In this document: piece by piece, positions 1 to 12,950 of the stretch
How positions within the stretch are numbered: position 1 is the stretch's first letter
How the letters are laid out: the number at the start of each line of letters is the position of its first letter
NCBI RefSeq assembly: GCF_030848805.1
Contig: NC_092358.1
Location: forward strand, 18,571,297 to 18,635,296
Source: Temnothorax longispinosus
Lineage: Eukaryota; Arthropoda; Insecta; Hymenoptera; Formicidae
Reading direction: 5' to 3'
Length of the DNA stretch: 64,000 bases
Made by a program: the position numbers and the translations under genes
Notes under the pieces: generated by a model
Seen by the model: the letters and a program-made list of their open reading frames with translations, nothing else
What the model was told of the DNA's origin: nothing
Database searches by the model: none

Positions 1-1324
1 AGCCTGGATTATCGATATTTCTTGGTAAACCTTCCTCGAGCAACCTTCACGATGCCGTTCGATCTCTCAAGCTTCTCGGGATACTCGTATAAAATTGATG
101 CGAGTATCAATTTATTGGCGCCAAACAAACACGCGTTCCATTCGAAATATTCTATGTGATCACGCAGTATCCATAAACATTTCTATCATAGTCGAAATAA
201 GATAGGTGCGCTCTAAACAATTGAAGCGTCGATTTTACGGAATATTCCATAATGCGATTGCTTTTGTTGTATTATACATATTTTAAATTTGGTCAAAAAA
301 AGCTAGTTTTTAAATTTAAATCAAAAGCAGTTTAAATAACTAAAAGCGATTTGATATTTAATTTCTGATAACACAAAGATATAGATGGGAATTAAATATG
401 TATTACAATAAAAATCCGTATTATGTAAAAAAGAGAATAACTAAAAGTTAAAATACAAATATATGTTAAATCTGTGCTAACAAAAAGAAAGAAGTTTTCA
501 AGTAATATGTATATAATCATTAAAATAATAAAAAATTTATTACAATTAATTAATTTTAACTCTGTTTATAGGTATATATAATAAATCAACAAATAAAAAA
601 AAAGATTAATTTTGTATTCGCATGTCATGTTTAAGATATTTTCTGTCGAAAATAACCGCTTGATAAAAGAAGATCGATAAAATGGTCCAGTCCATCTTGT
701 AGCCGCACATTTCGGCTGTCAGATTATGGACCGTTCAATCGTGATGCCATTCAATCGCAATGCTATTTTCCCTCTCGGGGTATGGAGTTGACCATTGAAA
801 CTTGCTGTATATCCACAGGCGGTACTAGATTTCGTTGGGGTTTCATTTTTCGCAACAAAAAGCAAAAGCAAGCTAAATTTTTGAAGCGAGAAGGAATTAC
901 TATATTTATAATATTGGTTAAACTTAATGTTTTAATCTGTACCTAATTAATTTATTGATATTTTAATAAAAAAAATTTGCAGAAAGATAATTTTAAACAA
1001 ATTGTTCAAAATTTTGTATAACATTTTTAATATTTACTTTACAAATATAAAGATGCTGGATTAAATAATTTATTACATATAAATAAGCTAATTCTCTGTT
1101 ATACAGTATCTATTTTTACCTTATCATTTTCTAATTTAATATTATTGCTCGCAAATTGTCCACGTTTTGCACTATAAACTTATCAATTTACACATATGCA
1201 TATATCATAATTATTGTACGTATGCAACTTTCTTTAGTCTCATAATCTATAACACGATTGTAAAATATTTATGCTAATTTTGAAATAAGTAAATGCAAGC
1301 CATTTTGTGTTTCATCTTTTAATA
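1..1324. other. AT-rich spacer
   Basis: No gene, RNA or convincing repeat is visible. The stretch is dominated by A/T homopolymers and short AT palindromes. A slightly less AT-rich segment at about 650-850 has no coding signal. Confidence 0.6.
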
Positions 1325-1735
1325 AAACGATTTGCTCGTGTCTAATCAATGTCGCGCGTCAAAGAGAACTACTCCTTGCGCTACGAACAATGCGTATATC
1401 CATGCTCATGCACCGACGCGGTGCATGACCCTTAAAGGGGCCTTCCGTATCTTCATCCCGGCGCGGTACGAGCCCTTGAACTCACCCCCGGCTCCTGTTC
1501 TCTTCAATCTCTCCGCGGGAGACTTATTGTCTCGAGCGAGCTGCTTTGATTCAAAGTCATCGAGAGAGGCCGGCCCTCTCTCGAGGAACGCACGAGTGAT
1601 TTTCAAGCTCTTTGCGACCCTTTTCTCGCTCCGCGTATAACGTAGCCCTCTCAAACTTCCTGTCGTGGCTTCGAGAAAACTTCCTGTCACGAGAAGAATC
1701 ACACATACATACACACACGAGGAGGTGATGCTCTT
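1325..1735. other. GC-rich, CpG-containing patch
   Basis: Composition shifts abruptly from AT-rich to GC-rich, with many CpG dinucleotides, and ends in a short CA-rich run near 1705-1722. Overlapping frames of about 100 codons exist on both strands but share the same bases and show no domain, so they look compositional. It could be a regulatory element or an unrecognised exon or promoter; nothing in the sequence decides this. Confidence 0.4.
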
Positions 1736-3470
1736 TAAGGTTAAAACTTTTTACATTATAATCGATTCTATAATAATAAAGCGAAATTTATTATTCCAAA
1801 TCTTTCTAAAGAATCATAATTTGATTATAGAGTACATTTAAAATATAGGGCACATTAACATCGCTAGATATATTTAATTCTTATCTCACGAGGTTCTGCC
1901 ACATTGAGTTTACGCGTCAAGTTTACACGTCGCGTTACGCAGAAATAAATTTTATGCTACAGCGGACGTAGATATGTGATGCGATTGATGTAATTTTCTT
2001 CCCAGCTCGGCTGCTTCTGTAAACTTACAGGCTACGTTATGTGCAATCATTCACCGTTGGTTTTCTTTTCCGGACACTTCATTTTTCATATTTCTCATCG
2101 CAGTCGACGTACAGTGACACTTTCGATTACCTGTGCAACCTCCATGCATGTCAGTAAACATATGTGTGCGTTTCGGAACATGCTATATTTTTTTATTGTT
2201 GCTCTTTTGCTCCAGTTATTTAAAAATTTTATCGTATAAACTCTATATATATATATATGTATATGTATTACATATACCTACACATACATAAAACTGTTAT
2301 AATTTTTTATTTATAAATAATATTACTTATATCAGCATTTATATTAACATAAAAATATTTTTTATCTTTAAAATTAAAATTTTTGTGAGTTTTACTTTAG
2401 AAATTGTAATACAAATATAATTCAATCACAGAATTATTAAACAAGACATATATTAATCATATGTGTAATGTAAATATTTATTGCTAATGTCACGTTTGAA
2501 GTTAAAGAGAATAAAAAACTATTTATCAATTTTCGCCGATTCAGAATATGCAAGCAGCATCAATGTAAAAAAAAGATAAACATGCTTCTAGTGACCGAGA
2601 AGTTGTTAAAATCGAGACTTCAACTCTCATTGAAACTCAGCCAGAGTTCTCAGAAACTGCATATTACGTGCATACGATGCAGCCGCGGCGTTAAACGCGG
2701 TTATGATTGAGTTATTTATTCACGGCATAATTTCCCCTCGCGTTTCTGCCTCCTCCATCAGCATCCCTTTTGCTCTTCCGCTTTTCGCAATCCCCTTCCA
2801 CCGTTCTCTCACCTCCCTTCCCAAATACTTCACTTCATATATCTCGTCCCTTCGACGTATTGTCGCTTTTTTGCAATTTTCCATACGTTTCCGCGTTGCG
2901 TATTTCATGTCACGCCGACTGCGCGTCCCTCCGCTATTTTCGCGACGCAGCAGACTAGACGTTATCGTGATGAAGCAGATGAGATGACACGCGCGCCCGT
3001 AAATTTTTAGCCTACCTGGCGTGAAAAAGTCGTATCGACCCGTGCAACCTGAACAAAGTCGGAACTGTTGCCAAAAAATTTTTACTCCATTACTAAATAT
3101 TTCAGATAAACAGTGCTCTAATATTAAATTATTATACTCTTTAATTTTGTGTTCTAGTAAAGCTTTAAAAATTAAGATAGCGATAGATAGATTTAATCTA
3201 ATTAATTAAAAAGTAAAAATTTATTATTTCCATAAAATTTCCAAAAAAATAATAAATTTTTATTTAAATCTATCTACAAGAAAAATTATTTATTAATTAT
3301 TTTCTTAAGACAATTTTTTTTAGATAATTTTTTTAATATGATGCAAAGTTAGCCTACAGAGAAAAAACAATTTATTTAAAAAGATATCTATGTATTCAAT
3401 ATAAACATTTTTTTAAGTTAAATGCCATAAATATTCTAGATGTCCACGTATGGTATTTATATTGTCATAT
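1736..3470. other. AT-rich spacer with a pyrimidine-rich tract
   Basis: Mostly AT-rich and featureless. At about 2725-2890 the + strand is strongly C/T-biased, which produces frames on both strands without recognisable proteins. A short (TA)n run sits near 2247-2262, and an AT hairpin at about 3216-3262 has arms built on AAAAATTTATTATTT. Confidence 0.5.
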
Positions 3471-3670
3471 ATTTTTAAATGTTCTGTTTAGAAGCTAACA
3501 ATAATAAAAAAATTTAGGACATATTTTGGAAACTAGGATACATGTCATTTGATTTATTTAAGAAAGATGAGAGTGATATATTAGAAAAATCTCTAAAATA
3601 CAGACATTTTTTATATGTAATAATAAAATCGAATGAGGAGCAAAGTGACGTTTCTATCAGAAAAGAACGA
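3471..3670. repeat. Diverged direct repeat, copy 1
   Basis: This segment resembles 4078-4328 in the same orientation. Shared landmarks in order are TTTAAATGTTCT, ACATATTT.GGAAA, GATAC.TGTCA, TTAGAAA, TGTAATAATA, AAAGTGAC and TATCAGAAAA-like blocks. Divergence is considerable and no terminal inverted repeats are visible, so this is either an old segmental duplication or two relics of one unclassified repeat. Confidence 0.5.
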
Positions 3671-4077
3671 CATATTATGACATCTCTTGAATTTCATGGA
3701 AAATGATGTCAGATCTATGTATAAACGAAGTTTTATATTATATTGCCCCCATGTGCCATTATAAACATATATACACTCTAATAATTTCTCTTTGTAATAT
3801 CGTCCGTGATAACTACAAACAATAGAACAGTACAAATTTACTTTTGGTTAACATGCAAATACGACAACCTATCCGGTATGTCAAATTTACATACCGTTCA
3901 TTAACACAATACTAATGACGAATATAGTTCCAAAAATAATCATCTCATCTCTCCAAATGATATGATGATAAGAAAGAATATAAAAAACAATCCGCATGAT
4001 TTCTAAAAAAATCATCATTATTCTTAAAATTTGATTTTTTTAGCATTATTTAATGCTATTCCGTTCTGTTAAAATCT

Positions 4078-4328
4078 TATCTTTAAATGTTCTATTTAAA
4101 AGTTTACGTAAATTTAAAACATATTTAGGAAATGGATACTTGTCACTTGGTCCATTTAAAAGATTTAAAACATTTTTGGAAGTAGGACATATGTCTCTCA
4201 TTTGGTTCATTTAAAAGATGAAAATTATGTGTTAGAAAGATTTTTAAAACATTTGTAATAATATAATCAAAGATCAGAAAGAGTCAAAGTGACATGAGTG
4301 ATATTTCTCTCAGAAAAAAAGAATATGC
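4078..4328. repeat. Diverged direct repeat, copy 2, with internal tandem duplication
   Basis: This is the second member of the pair with 3471-3670. It is longer because a unit of about 52 bp is tandemly duplicated inside it (roughly 4114-4165 and 4166-4216). Each unit starts ATTTAAAACAT and ends CATTTAAAAG. The single-copy state in the first member suggests the internal duplication came after the two segments split. Confidence 0.5.
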
Positions 4329-4394
4329 ACGAGCAGATAACTTCCGAGTAACTATATTGGACAGATGTTACAGATATGACAGATATAATTTAAG

Positions 4395-4965
4395 ATCAGT
4401 TATAAGTTCACATGCCACTTGCCGAACTAAAAACGTTGTACGCACTATTTTTCATTAGCGCGAAAGCATCACGTAAGGCTGCTGACTCTTGTTCGAGCTA
4501 TCCCTCGGATGAGGGTGCCCGGCAAGTGTGTGCAAGCGCGGGGATGGAAAAGCGCGCTATAGTTGGTATGCGAAGGGTTGCCCGCGCACCGGGTTCGCAT
4601 ATCCATCACGCCGGTTCGAACGGCCTCGGCGAAGCCCGTCGTCCCTCACCCTGCGAGCCATGATAGGGCTGGGAGAAGACAGATGCGACCCGTGCCTCGC
4701 CGGTGAGCCACGAACTGACGCGAACCAATCTCCGAGTCGAATCCCTGCCCTTCCCCGCATGGTACCCGCCGGCAACCCCGGTTCGTACGCGACCCCGAAT
4801 GGCTAAACTGGCTCTATCCATGCCACGTAGCTTGTCTCGAAAGATCAACAGAGCGGTCTAATTCCACGTTAAACGACTGTAACAGACGGTACTTTCGAGC
4901 TTTGCAAGCCATGGGCGATTACGCCGCAGTGTCGGAGGGTAGGTAAAGCGCTCGTTCACTGATCC
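4395..4965. other. GC-rich, CpG-containing patch
   Basis: A GC-rich block of over 500 bases lies in AT-rich surroundings. Several frames of 70-90 codons overlap on both strands; their peptides are rich in Arg, Pro, Ser and Gly and match nothing I know. A compositional island with possible regulatory function is the most I can support. Confidence 0.4.
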
Positions 4966-5997
4966 TCCAAAAACTAATTGTACATTGAAAATATTGAGAT
5001 TCAACGAGAGGACGAGAGACTATACTCTTTAGGACGTATAAAGAAGTAATTTCAGTTCGAACAAAAGAATATAATTAATCATTATTCTTAATTGCAATTT
5101 AATTTTAATATATATTTTCTTAATATATTCTAAATTTGATAATATACCCTACTAAACTTATTAAAAAACTCAAACAATTATTTAAATTTTAAGGAGTAAC
5201 TGTATTTTTCTAAGAGCAAAAAAATTTAATACTTGAAAATAATCAAAAGCTTCTTTTGAATACATAATATTATTTTATAATAATCTGTTTTTGTTCAAAT
5301 GTACCAATATTGTTTTTAAAATAAAATGTAATTAAACAATTAAAAGTTACAAAAATTCAGCTTTTACAAATATAATTCCCATCAGTGTATAAATTGAGCA
5401 GAGTTTAGAAAATTCCGTTTTTTTAATTTTTAGAATAATCGTAAAGTGTAAATAAAAAGAGCATATTTCCGTAATAATCGATTAAAATTGCGATTTACGC
5501 GGGAGCATCAACGAGCCGAGTATTGACAAAACAAGCTTAAGACAAAATGGCACAATCGCCGGTCCGTATTATACATATTCCGTTGTCGTAAAATGACATA
5601 AAACATTAAACCATTGGAAAGCAAATCCCGCCGAGTAAAATCATTTCGTATAGCTTATAAAAGTGCGCATCGTTCCATATGAATATACCCTATGAACTGT
5701 ACAACACTGTTGAATTTACATCGAACGTGAAATTGCTTTCGTCATCACGGAAGCTCAACTGTCAGGCCGGATGCCGATATATCGACGAAAAATTTTCAAA
5801 GCCATCAGATCCGCCAAAAACAGTCTACGCTAAATAGATTCTCGAAACTCAATAACTAGAGGCAATGTATTGGTCTCTCTTGTCTTCTTCTTCTTTTTTC
5901 TCTGTCATCTTTATTCCTCCGCCCAGTCTGTTCCTGCTTCTAGAACCTCGATCTCGTCTCATGTTCGTACAAGTGTATGTGCATACTTGTATCTATA
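4966..5997. other. AT-rich spacer
   Basis: I see no supported gene or repeat. A pyrimidine-rich tract lies at about 5875-5960. Confidence 0.5.
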
Positions 5998-6422
5998 TAA
6001 GGTGTTCTAAGGTGTCTTGCACTCTTCTTTGACTCATAAAATCGTAAAGAAACGTATCATCGGTAGTAATTTTTTAATTTTTAGGATTAATTATTTAGAT
6101 AAGTAAACTTAATTATACATTCCCCGTTAAAATAAAAATCATTTAAAGTCACGTATTTTATAATTATAAAAGCCTCGACGACTGTTTGAAATAATTGATT
6201 TAAAAAAAAATTAAGTACACCTAAATGTATTCGACTTCGATGAAACGAGTAATAAGAAAAAAAATGTGTTTGCTGTTTAGAAATATATTTATATATTTTT
6301 GCACTTTTAAAATCCATTATCAGCGTAAAATTCTCAATTTCCTTCAAATTTAATATATTTCTTCAACTCTTTAATTGGCACTCTTCTCGTATTTCGAAAG
6401 AACGCTTTCTAGAACACCCTAT
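5998..6422. mobile_element. Possible TA-flanked MITE with short terminal repeats
   Basis: The left end reads TAAGGTGTTCTAA. The reverse complement of the right end reads TAGGGTGTTCTAGA. This gives an inverted terminal match of about 12 bp next to a possible TA duplication. The interior is AT-rich and non-coding. The arms are short enough that chance is not excluded. Confidence 0.3.
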
Positions 6423-9120
6423 ACCTTGCGTGCATGTATTCGGTAGGAAATCGATCCAAAGTTCTCGTGTTTCTCATTGTCAGCCGGGTAGCTTCCCTTG
6501 GACCACGCGTTTATATTGCAAAAGGCGCTTGTATCTCTCTCCCTTTGCCCACGTAGGATCGCAAATCCTTCCAGGATATTTTCCGATCCCGGCGACATCC
6601 GGCTTTAACGTCACCTTGCATTTATTCAAATGCGTCTCTCGCTTCTCTCACGCTTAACAACGCTTATATCCGTTCTCGCGGAGCATTTTCTTTTTGCACG
6701 AAGCAATTTGTCGCACGATTGAAGAGTGGGTAGAGCCGTGAATTTTTCAGCTTTATTGCGTTTCATTCCGCCTCGTTGCCGCATTCTCGGGACGATGAAA
6801 TCGATGTAATATTGACAATCTCGTCAACCCCCTCACGCTTTGTTGCCGCGAAAATAATTTAAGTCCACGAGGATGCAAAAAAGTTTTGCCTTAGCAATTT
6901 TCATAACTCTATGATTCTTTAAAAATATCCAACATTAACGCGTAATGCAACAAGTTACAAGAGCATTTATATTGGAATACTTCTAAACATTCCGGTATCT
7001 ATATGTGGTATATACGTGCAGACAATATTATTTATAACATTCGTTTTCTATCAATGAAATCGATCATAATTTATAAAATCACTTCTTTCTTGGAAAAATA
7101 TAAAGATTTTTTTTTATAGAGTTTCAGATTATTGAATCTCTATTTTAATTAAATTCTTTTTCAATTAACTACTTTATTTAATAGGCTTACTATTGAAGTA
7201 AGTTCAGTAAACCTGGAAACTAATTTAATAATAAATTAAATCAAATAATAACAAAAAGTAATTTCGTAAGCTACTGTATCTAATTCTATATCTTTATTAA
7301 AAGATAATGTGTTAAAACAATTGATGTACGCATCAAATATTAGATTTTAAACATTAGATTTTGTTTTTTAGAGATTGATGATACAATCAATGAATGAATA
7401 AATCTGATATTATTACTTTTGCATACGAGTAGAAAGTTATCGTAATCTTAATATGTCGATACATATCTCGCGTTTCAGGGAATTATAGCTCATGCATGCA
7501 AGAATAAACGAGAATAAATATAGTTCATACATGCGAGAATACGTTATCGAAATTAATTTCTGAAATTGAAACACTTCCGAGAGGTGCCATACGGCCGGTT
7601 ATAACGTTTTCAGTTTGCCGCTGGATTAATGCCGAGGAACCGGCGAATTCTAGGACGTGATTTAACTCGACAGGCATACAAGCCACGGCAATTCTGCAAG
7701 CTCTCCTTTCTAAAGCGGATAACGATTTGATTTCGATTCGCAGTATTCGCGATTACGTATCACGCTTATGCGAATACGGTGATTGCAAATTAGAAAATCA
7801 TTCACGCAAAGTTAACGAGAAAAATGTAAAGTATGCACTACTAAACTTACAATTAGATAATTCAACTTAATTGTTCAAAATGTAGAAAAATATACTTATA
7901 AAGATATATATTGTATTTAACATAGTTTGATCTGTAACAATAAATGTATCTCTTACCAGGCCAGAATTTCTTAATTGTGAGTGTAAAAGTCAGAACTGCA
8001 GGACTTTTAATGTCATCTCTAAAGGTTTAAAATTTCTAAAATTAAAAATTGAGATTTTTTAGTCACAAAATTTTAAAATTTTGTAAATTTTAGAAAATTT
8101 TAGTTTTAAATTGCAAAAAATGAAATCGCGAAGATTTGTAATCTCGATGATTTGATTTCTTGAAAATTATTATATTGTCTGTAAAATTATTAAATTTATT
8201 TTCGCAATTACTGTATAGTTAATATATTGCCTAAAATAATGTTGTAAAAAATAGCAATTTAGTTAGTTCTAGATAATTATAGTTACAATGTAGTTTATTA
8301 CAATATAACAAATATTTATATGTAATAAACATATAATAGTTTTTAAGGTGTATAATAAATACGTAATACTTATAAAAAGTTTTTCCTTTATATGTACATA
8401 CTTCATTGCATTAGAAAAATAATGTTTATACACCCAAACATCCAATAAAGAACCACCAATAAAGTAAACTACTTCGGTCTGTTTTCAGTGTTGCTGCATA
8501 CTCTTATATAAATAACTATATCAAAGTTGTATTTTCTAATGGACTCGACTTCTGCTTTAAAATAAGAGCAAATATGGATAAATTTTATGACTGTAAATAA
8601 GGCACATATATTTGCCCGCATTATGAAACTGTGAGCGAAATCAGGACGAAGTACATTTGACTTGATTATTTATTCGAAAGAGGACGAAATAACTTGAGAG
8701 AAACCGCGTCGGAAGCGAGTAAGCAATTTTCCGTGCGTTTGGTTACATGGTGTGTTTCAAACATCTCCCTTTCTCTCCTTCCTCATTTTCCCGCCTTATA
8801 CGTTTCCCTATACAAAGTACCGTGGCGGAATTCCGGCACAGCTTATCCGGAAAACGTTTGATCCTCCCCTCACGCCTGTCCCTTCATACCTTAATCCTGC
8901 GGGTTAAGCTGCTTGCGGTGACGACAAAACAACGAAAAGGATCGCTCGTTGTGCCTTCGACTTGTTCCGCTCTCGCGTACAATAATACATTGTTTTCCAT
9001 CTACAAAAAGCGAACATCATTCGTCACGAAACAGTAAGCCTGGCAATTATTAAGTTTGAGATATTGTTAGTAATTAAGCTATCAAAGATAGTCGCTTTTG
9101 ATAAATATTGGCAGATTATT
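6423..9120. other. Mixed spacer
   Basis: The stretch starts with a moderately GC-rich block (about 6425-6850), is AT-rich to about 8690, and is mixed at 8690-9040. The only local structure is an imperfect direct repeat at about 7486-7541 built on ATAGTTCATACATGCGAGAATA-like sequence. No coding frame carries a recognisable protein. Confidence 0.5.
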
Positions 9121-9228
9121 GGCGCCACCCCCGATGTTTTTGACTTTCGCATATGACTCTGAGTAACCTGCAAAAGGTTTTAGTCGGCGGTCATTGTTTT
9201 TAAAAAAGTATTTATTAAAAAGGTAACA
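9121..9228. repeat. Relic of the long-TIR repeat family seen at 51.6-52.5 kb
   Basis: This block aligns with the repeated subunit at 51790-51905. Landmarks in the same order are a CACCCCCGATG/CTCACCGATT block, TGACTYT, ACTCTGAGTAACCT against CCCCGAGTGACCT, the shared core AAGGTTTTAG, then CGGCGGTC and an A/T tail containing TATTAAAAA. Ends are not definable, so I read it as a degraded single subunit. Confidence 0.6.
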
Positions 9229-10444
9229 AGAAAGTTATACCAGCGAAATTTATTAAGTATTTATTGTTTATATTATTTTTAATTAATATATTATCAATTC
9301 TGTTCCTTTTAGTTGTACTTTGTTTCATTCAAAACCTGTTAAAAAAAAATATCTATTTAAAAAAGGTCTAAGTCCTCAAATTGCGTGGAACTTTCTACAA
9401 CCGAACAGGATTGTTGACAAGATCCAACCAATTGATCAAGTCAAGTACGATCTCGCATTCAAGCAGGAGACTGCACCGAGTCTGCTTTTAATCGAATTAC
9501 CATGATCTTGAGAATCGTGACACAAAGCACAGTTGTTTAAGCGCCTACGTATATACCACGGCTCTATCCCGTTAATTTTCTGATTGCTGCACGATTGTCT
9601 AACTCATAGAACATTGTTTTGCTTGTTGCTTTGAACATAAATTCTCAAAATCTGATAAATAATCAATTTTTCCGGCGACAAAACTTTCACTTATTTTCAA
9701 TCTGCGATTTATTATTTCGATATAAACGCCACATTTGTGGTATATACGGAACAGTCCGGATGAATTGTTTTAAATCGAATAGAATGGAAGCGCTTCCTGT
9801 TTCGAGGATGAGATTTTGTATTTCAGAATATCTGGGCATGATTTCACTTGCTTTTCAAGGAAAAGAATAAAAATAACAGTAAATCTCCGGAGTTATCGGA
9901 GAAAATACAGATTGCAAGCTCACGCAATTTCCCGAATATCTTCGACGTCGCATAGTGTTGGCGCGACGGTGCGAGCAATATCGATAACTGCATACATCCG
10001 AATATGGGCGCGCGCATTAGCCTCATTCGTTGCGAATTTACGCGGGTCTTTGAATACAGTCTTTGGAATATTCTTTCTACGATTGCTATGCATTCATCCG
10101 TGTTGTGATACGAAGATATTTTTGAACAGGTTCTACTTATAGCGATCTCACATACACACATTGTATACATACACATTCGTAGTGCATAACGACTGGAGGA
10201 ACAAAAGGACGAAGAAATTATATTTTATTCTTTAAGAAATTAATCTTTTAATAAACGAATTGATGTTTATTAAATCTTATACCATATGTGAACTAGTTAC
10301 CTCATCATAGACAGTCCCAAGCCCGTTTGAGAAAGAAGGACAATTAGCGGGCTTGAGTAGCAATCTACCCACTGTAAAAAGAAGATATTGCTCAAAGAAC
10401 ATTAAAGACTTTCTTTAGTGTTAAAATACAGAACAAAGTCCTCA
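9229..10444. other. Mixed spacer
   Basis: No recognisable gene. A short hairpin at about 10318-10354 has 8-bp arms (CAAGCCCG and CGGGCTTG) and a 19-base loop. Confidence 0.5.
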
Positions 10445-10481
10445 AAAGAAGAAGAAGAAGAAGAAGAAGAAGGAGAAGAAG
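10445..10481. repeat. (GAA)n microsatellite
   Basis: About twelve AAG/GAA units with one GGA interruption near the 3' end. Purine-only on the + strand. Confidence 0.95.
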
Positions 10482-12268
10482 TTAATGTTTATATTGCACA
10501 TATCAGTTTTTCACTGCAAAAATTTTTATCGGTTTACAATGAAAACAAGAAAAGGAAAGAAATTAACTTTATTAAATATAAATATTAATTTTTATAACTT
10601 GATAAATACTATACCCATTCTTTTCTCACCATATTAACTGTAGAGATTGCATGACAATCCATTAATGTATATTATTTTAAATTCGATGCATATTTACTAC
10701 TTATTGTTAAACAGATAATTTAAATATATAACTAAAATTCTTGTGCACCATATTAAATAATATAATAAATATAAATAAAAATCCTAATATCTCTGAAAAT
10801 GTATATAAAAGTCTGTATAAGGAAAGGATTAAATAACGCATAGAATTACTTTTGCATCAAAGAAATATCAAAGCGGTATTGTATAAATTTCCTCTTGTTC
10901 TTTTTTACAACCCCATTTTTATCAAATTTTTGTAAGCGCTGCTAAAGATGTGATAGGCCTACACAATTCTTCCTTTGTTACTCACCGAGTAAAATATACT
11001 TTGCTTTCCTTTGATCTACGTTTTGTGCCACTCGCATACTCGTTCTTATCAGTAATCAGGGTATCTCACAGGTAAAATTAAAAATTCTGCGGTGCGCACG
11101 ATGCGATCGGTGCCCGCACTACAAAGAGCGATCTGAACACTTTGTGAGAGCAAAACGTTAATTAATGTGCTAATTAATTTTGTGGTTGCTTTTATCATGG
11201 CGGCTTCGACTCTATGTAACAATACTCTTTCAAACGTTAAGCACCAAACATTTTGTGTGAGAAAGAGTAAATGCCTTTAAAATTTGATGAAGAACACCAG
11301 TCATTTATAATAATGTTTGATTTAGTGTCTGATTGTATGAGCAACAAAAAATAAATTGTAAATAAAAACCAAAAAAGGCATTCTAAACTTTTTTCGAAAT
11401 TTGCATTTATGTACGCACCGCTTTTTTATGTTATATAATTAATATCGATTTCGTGCGCATCATTCTGACGTATGAAAAAGAAAATATTAAATATTAAAAG
11501 CGTATGTTACAGTATTAATATGCGTACCATAAAAATTAACTAAATATTACATTATAGTATCCCAAGAAAATACTAATTAAACTGAGTGTTACAATAGGGT
11601 GTCAAGAAAATGCTAATTAAATTTGAGTTGACTTTTAATTTAATAATATAATTTTTCTTCATCAAGTTTATTTCCTAATAATATACAGATTTAATTTATC
11701 GAGAGAGATAATAAGCAAAATAATAAATAAAAATTTACTTATACACTCTGTCTACATATTTCCGCTATTAAATTGCTTGTATTAATTAATTTTCGTGTTC
11801 ACAACATTTCTCAGTAGTCAATGGTTCGAAAATAAAGTTAGCGGTTAACGGTATCTCAACAGAAATTGGATCGCGGTTGCATCAACTTTTCGATTTCCTC
11901 AATCTGGAAGAACGATTGAATGAGGCAAGGGACCCTTTTCGTGTTCGAATTACTTTCCGTGTATCGTACAATGGAAGGAATTCGCTTTTCGCGATGCACA
12001 CATACCGCCAACAATGGTGGACAATGGCAAAGGGCTGGCGGTTTGGAGATGAGAGATAGATACGAACGAAGAGACAGGAAAATAGGAAAGAATTACAAAA
12101 GTGGCTGCAGCGGCAAAATCTGAGACGATGAATGGAAAACTCGAATAGCGGTTCACATGTGCGTTAAACAAGAATCACAGATGGAAAATTCATTGCAGTA
12201 AATACAATTGTTATAATAATAAAAATTGTATAAAAACTTATTTAGAAATATATATTTTTATTTAAAAA
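10482..12268. other. AT-rich spacer with a 40-bp tandem repeat
   Basis: Largely AT-rich. At about 11545-11633 a 40-bp unit occurs twice in tandem with some divergence; both copies contain CAAGAAAAT.CTAATTAAA. The remainder shows no gene or repeat. Confidence 0.5.
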
Positions 12269-12360
12269 AATAATAAAACAAATCAAATGTTTTTCGAAAA
12301 TTATAAATAACTTATTACGAAAGTTAAATTTTCAAAAAACATTTGATTTACTTTATTATT
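12269..12360. repeat. Small foldback (92 bp)
   Basis: The two arms are about 34 bp. The left arm contains AATCAAATGTTTTTCGAAAA and the right arm is its reverse complement with about three mismatches. The arms are separated by roughly 24 AT-rich bases. It could be a MITE remnant; no clear target-site duplication was found. Confidence 0.7.
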
Positions 12361-12916
12361 TGCTATAAATAGCAACAATTAACATCCGATAGTAATATTA
12401 CTACGTATACGTATCATAAACGCAGCCATAATATTAAATAATATATTTATAATAATTTTATTATTTCGTGATTTAATTATTAGACATGTTCAAAAATTAT
12501 TTAATACGTAATAAAAAAATTGAGCATTTTTTTAACTTTACATATTGGAAATTCAAGTATAATATTTAAAAACTTTGATAAATTTTAATGTTGCAAAAAC
12601 ATCTTATACAATCAGAGTAGTGAATTTACAGAACTTCAGTTCGCGTACTAAAGTTTGCAAAGCCATTGAAAGGTGAGAAGTGTGGTGATTCGAAATCTTG
12701 AAAGTCTCGAGTCTTCGTCTCATCGTGAATTCTCATCTCGAACTTCTTCAACGGGAAGTGGTCCAATTTCTTTCATATATTCATCATCTACGTCACTGCT
12801 CAAAAAAAGCAATGTAAACGATTTAAGTATAAATTTCGATAAAAATACTTCTGAAAGCAATTGGATTAGCTTTCTGGTAATCGATTAACTTCTGGTACTT
12901 TACTTTCAACGCACAC
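12361..12916. other. AT-rich spacer
   Basis: A Ser-rich open frame lies at 12673-12888 but has a GTG start and no recognisable domain, so I do not call it a gene. Confidence 0.5.
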
Positions 12917-12950
12917 AGAGAAAGAGAGAGAGAGAGAGAGAAAGAGAGAA
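12917..12950. repeat. (GA)n microsatellite
   Basis: Purine-only dinucleotide tract of GA/AG with two AAAG interruptions. Confidence 0.95.
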
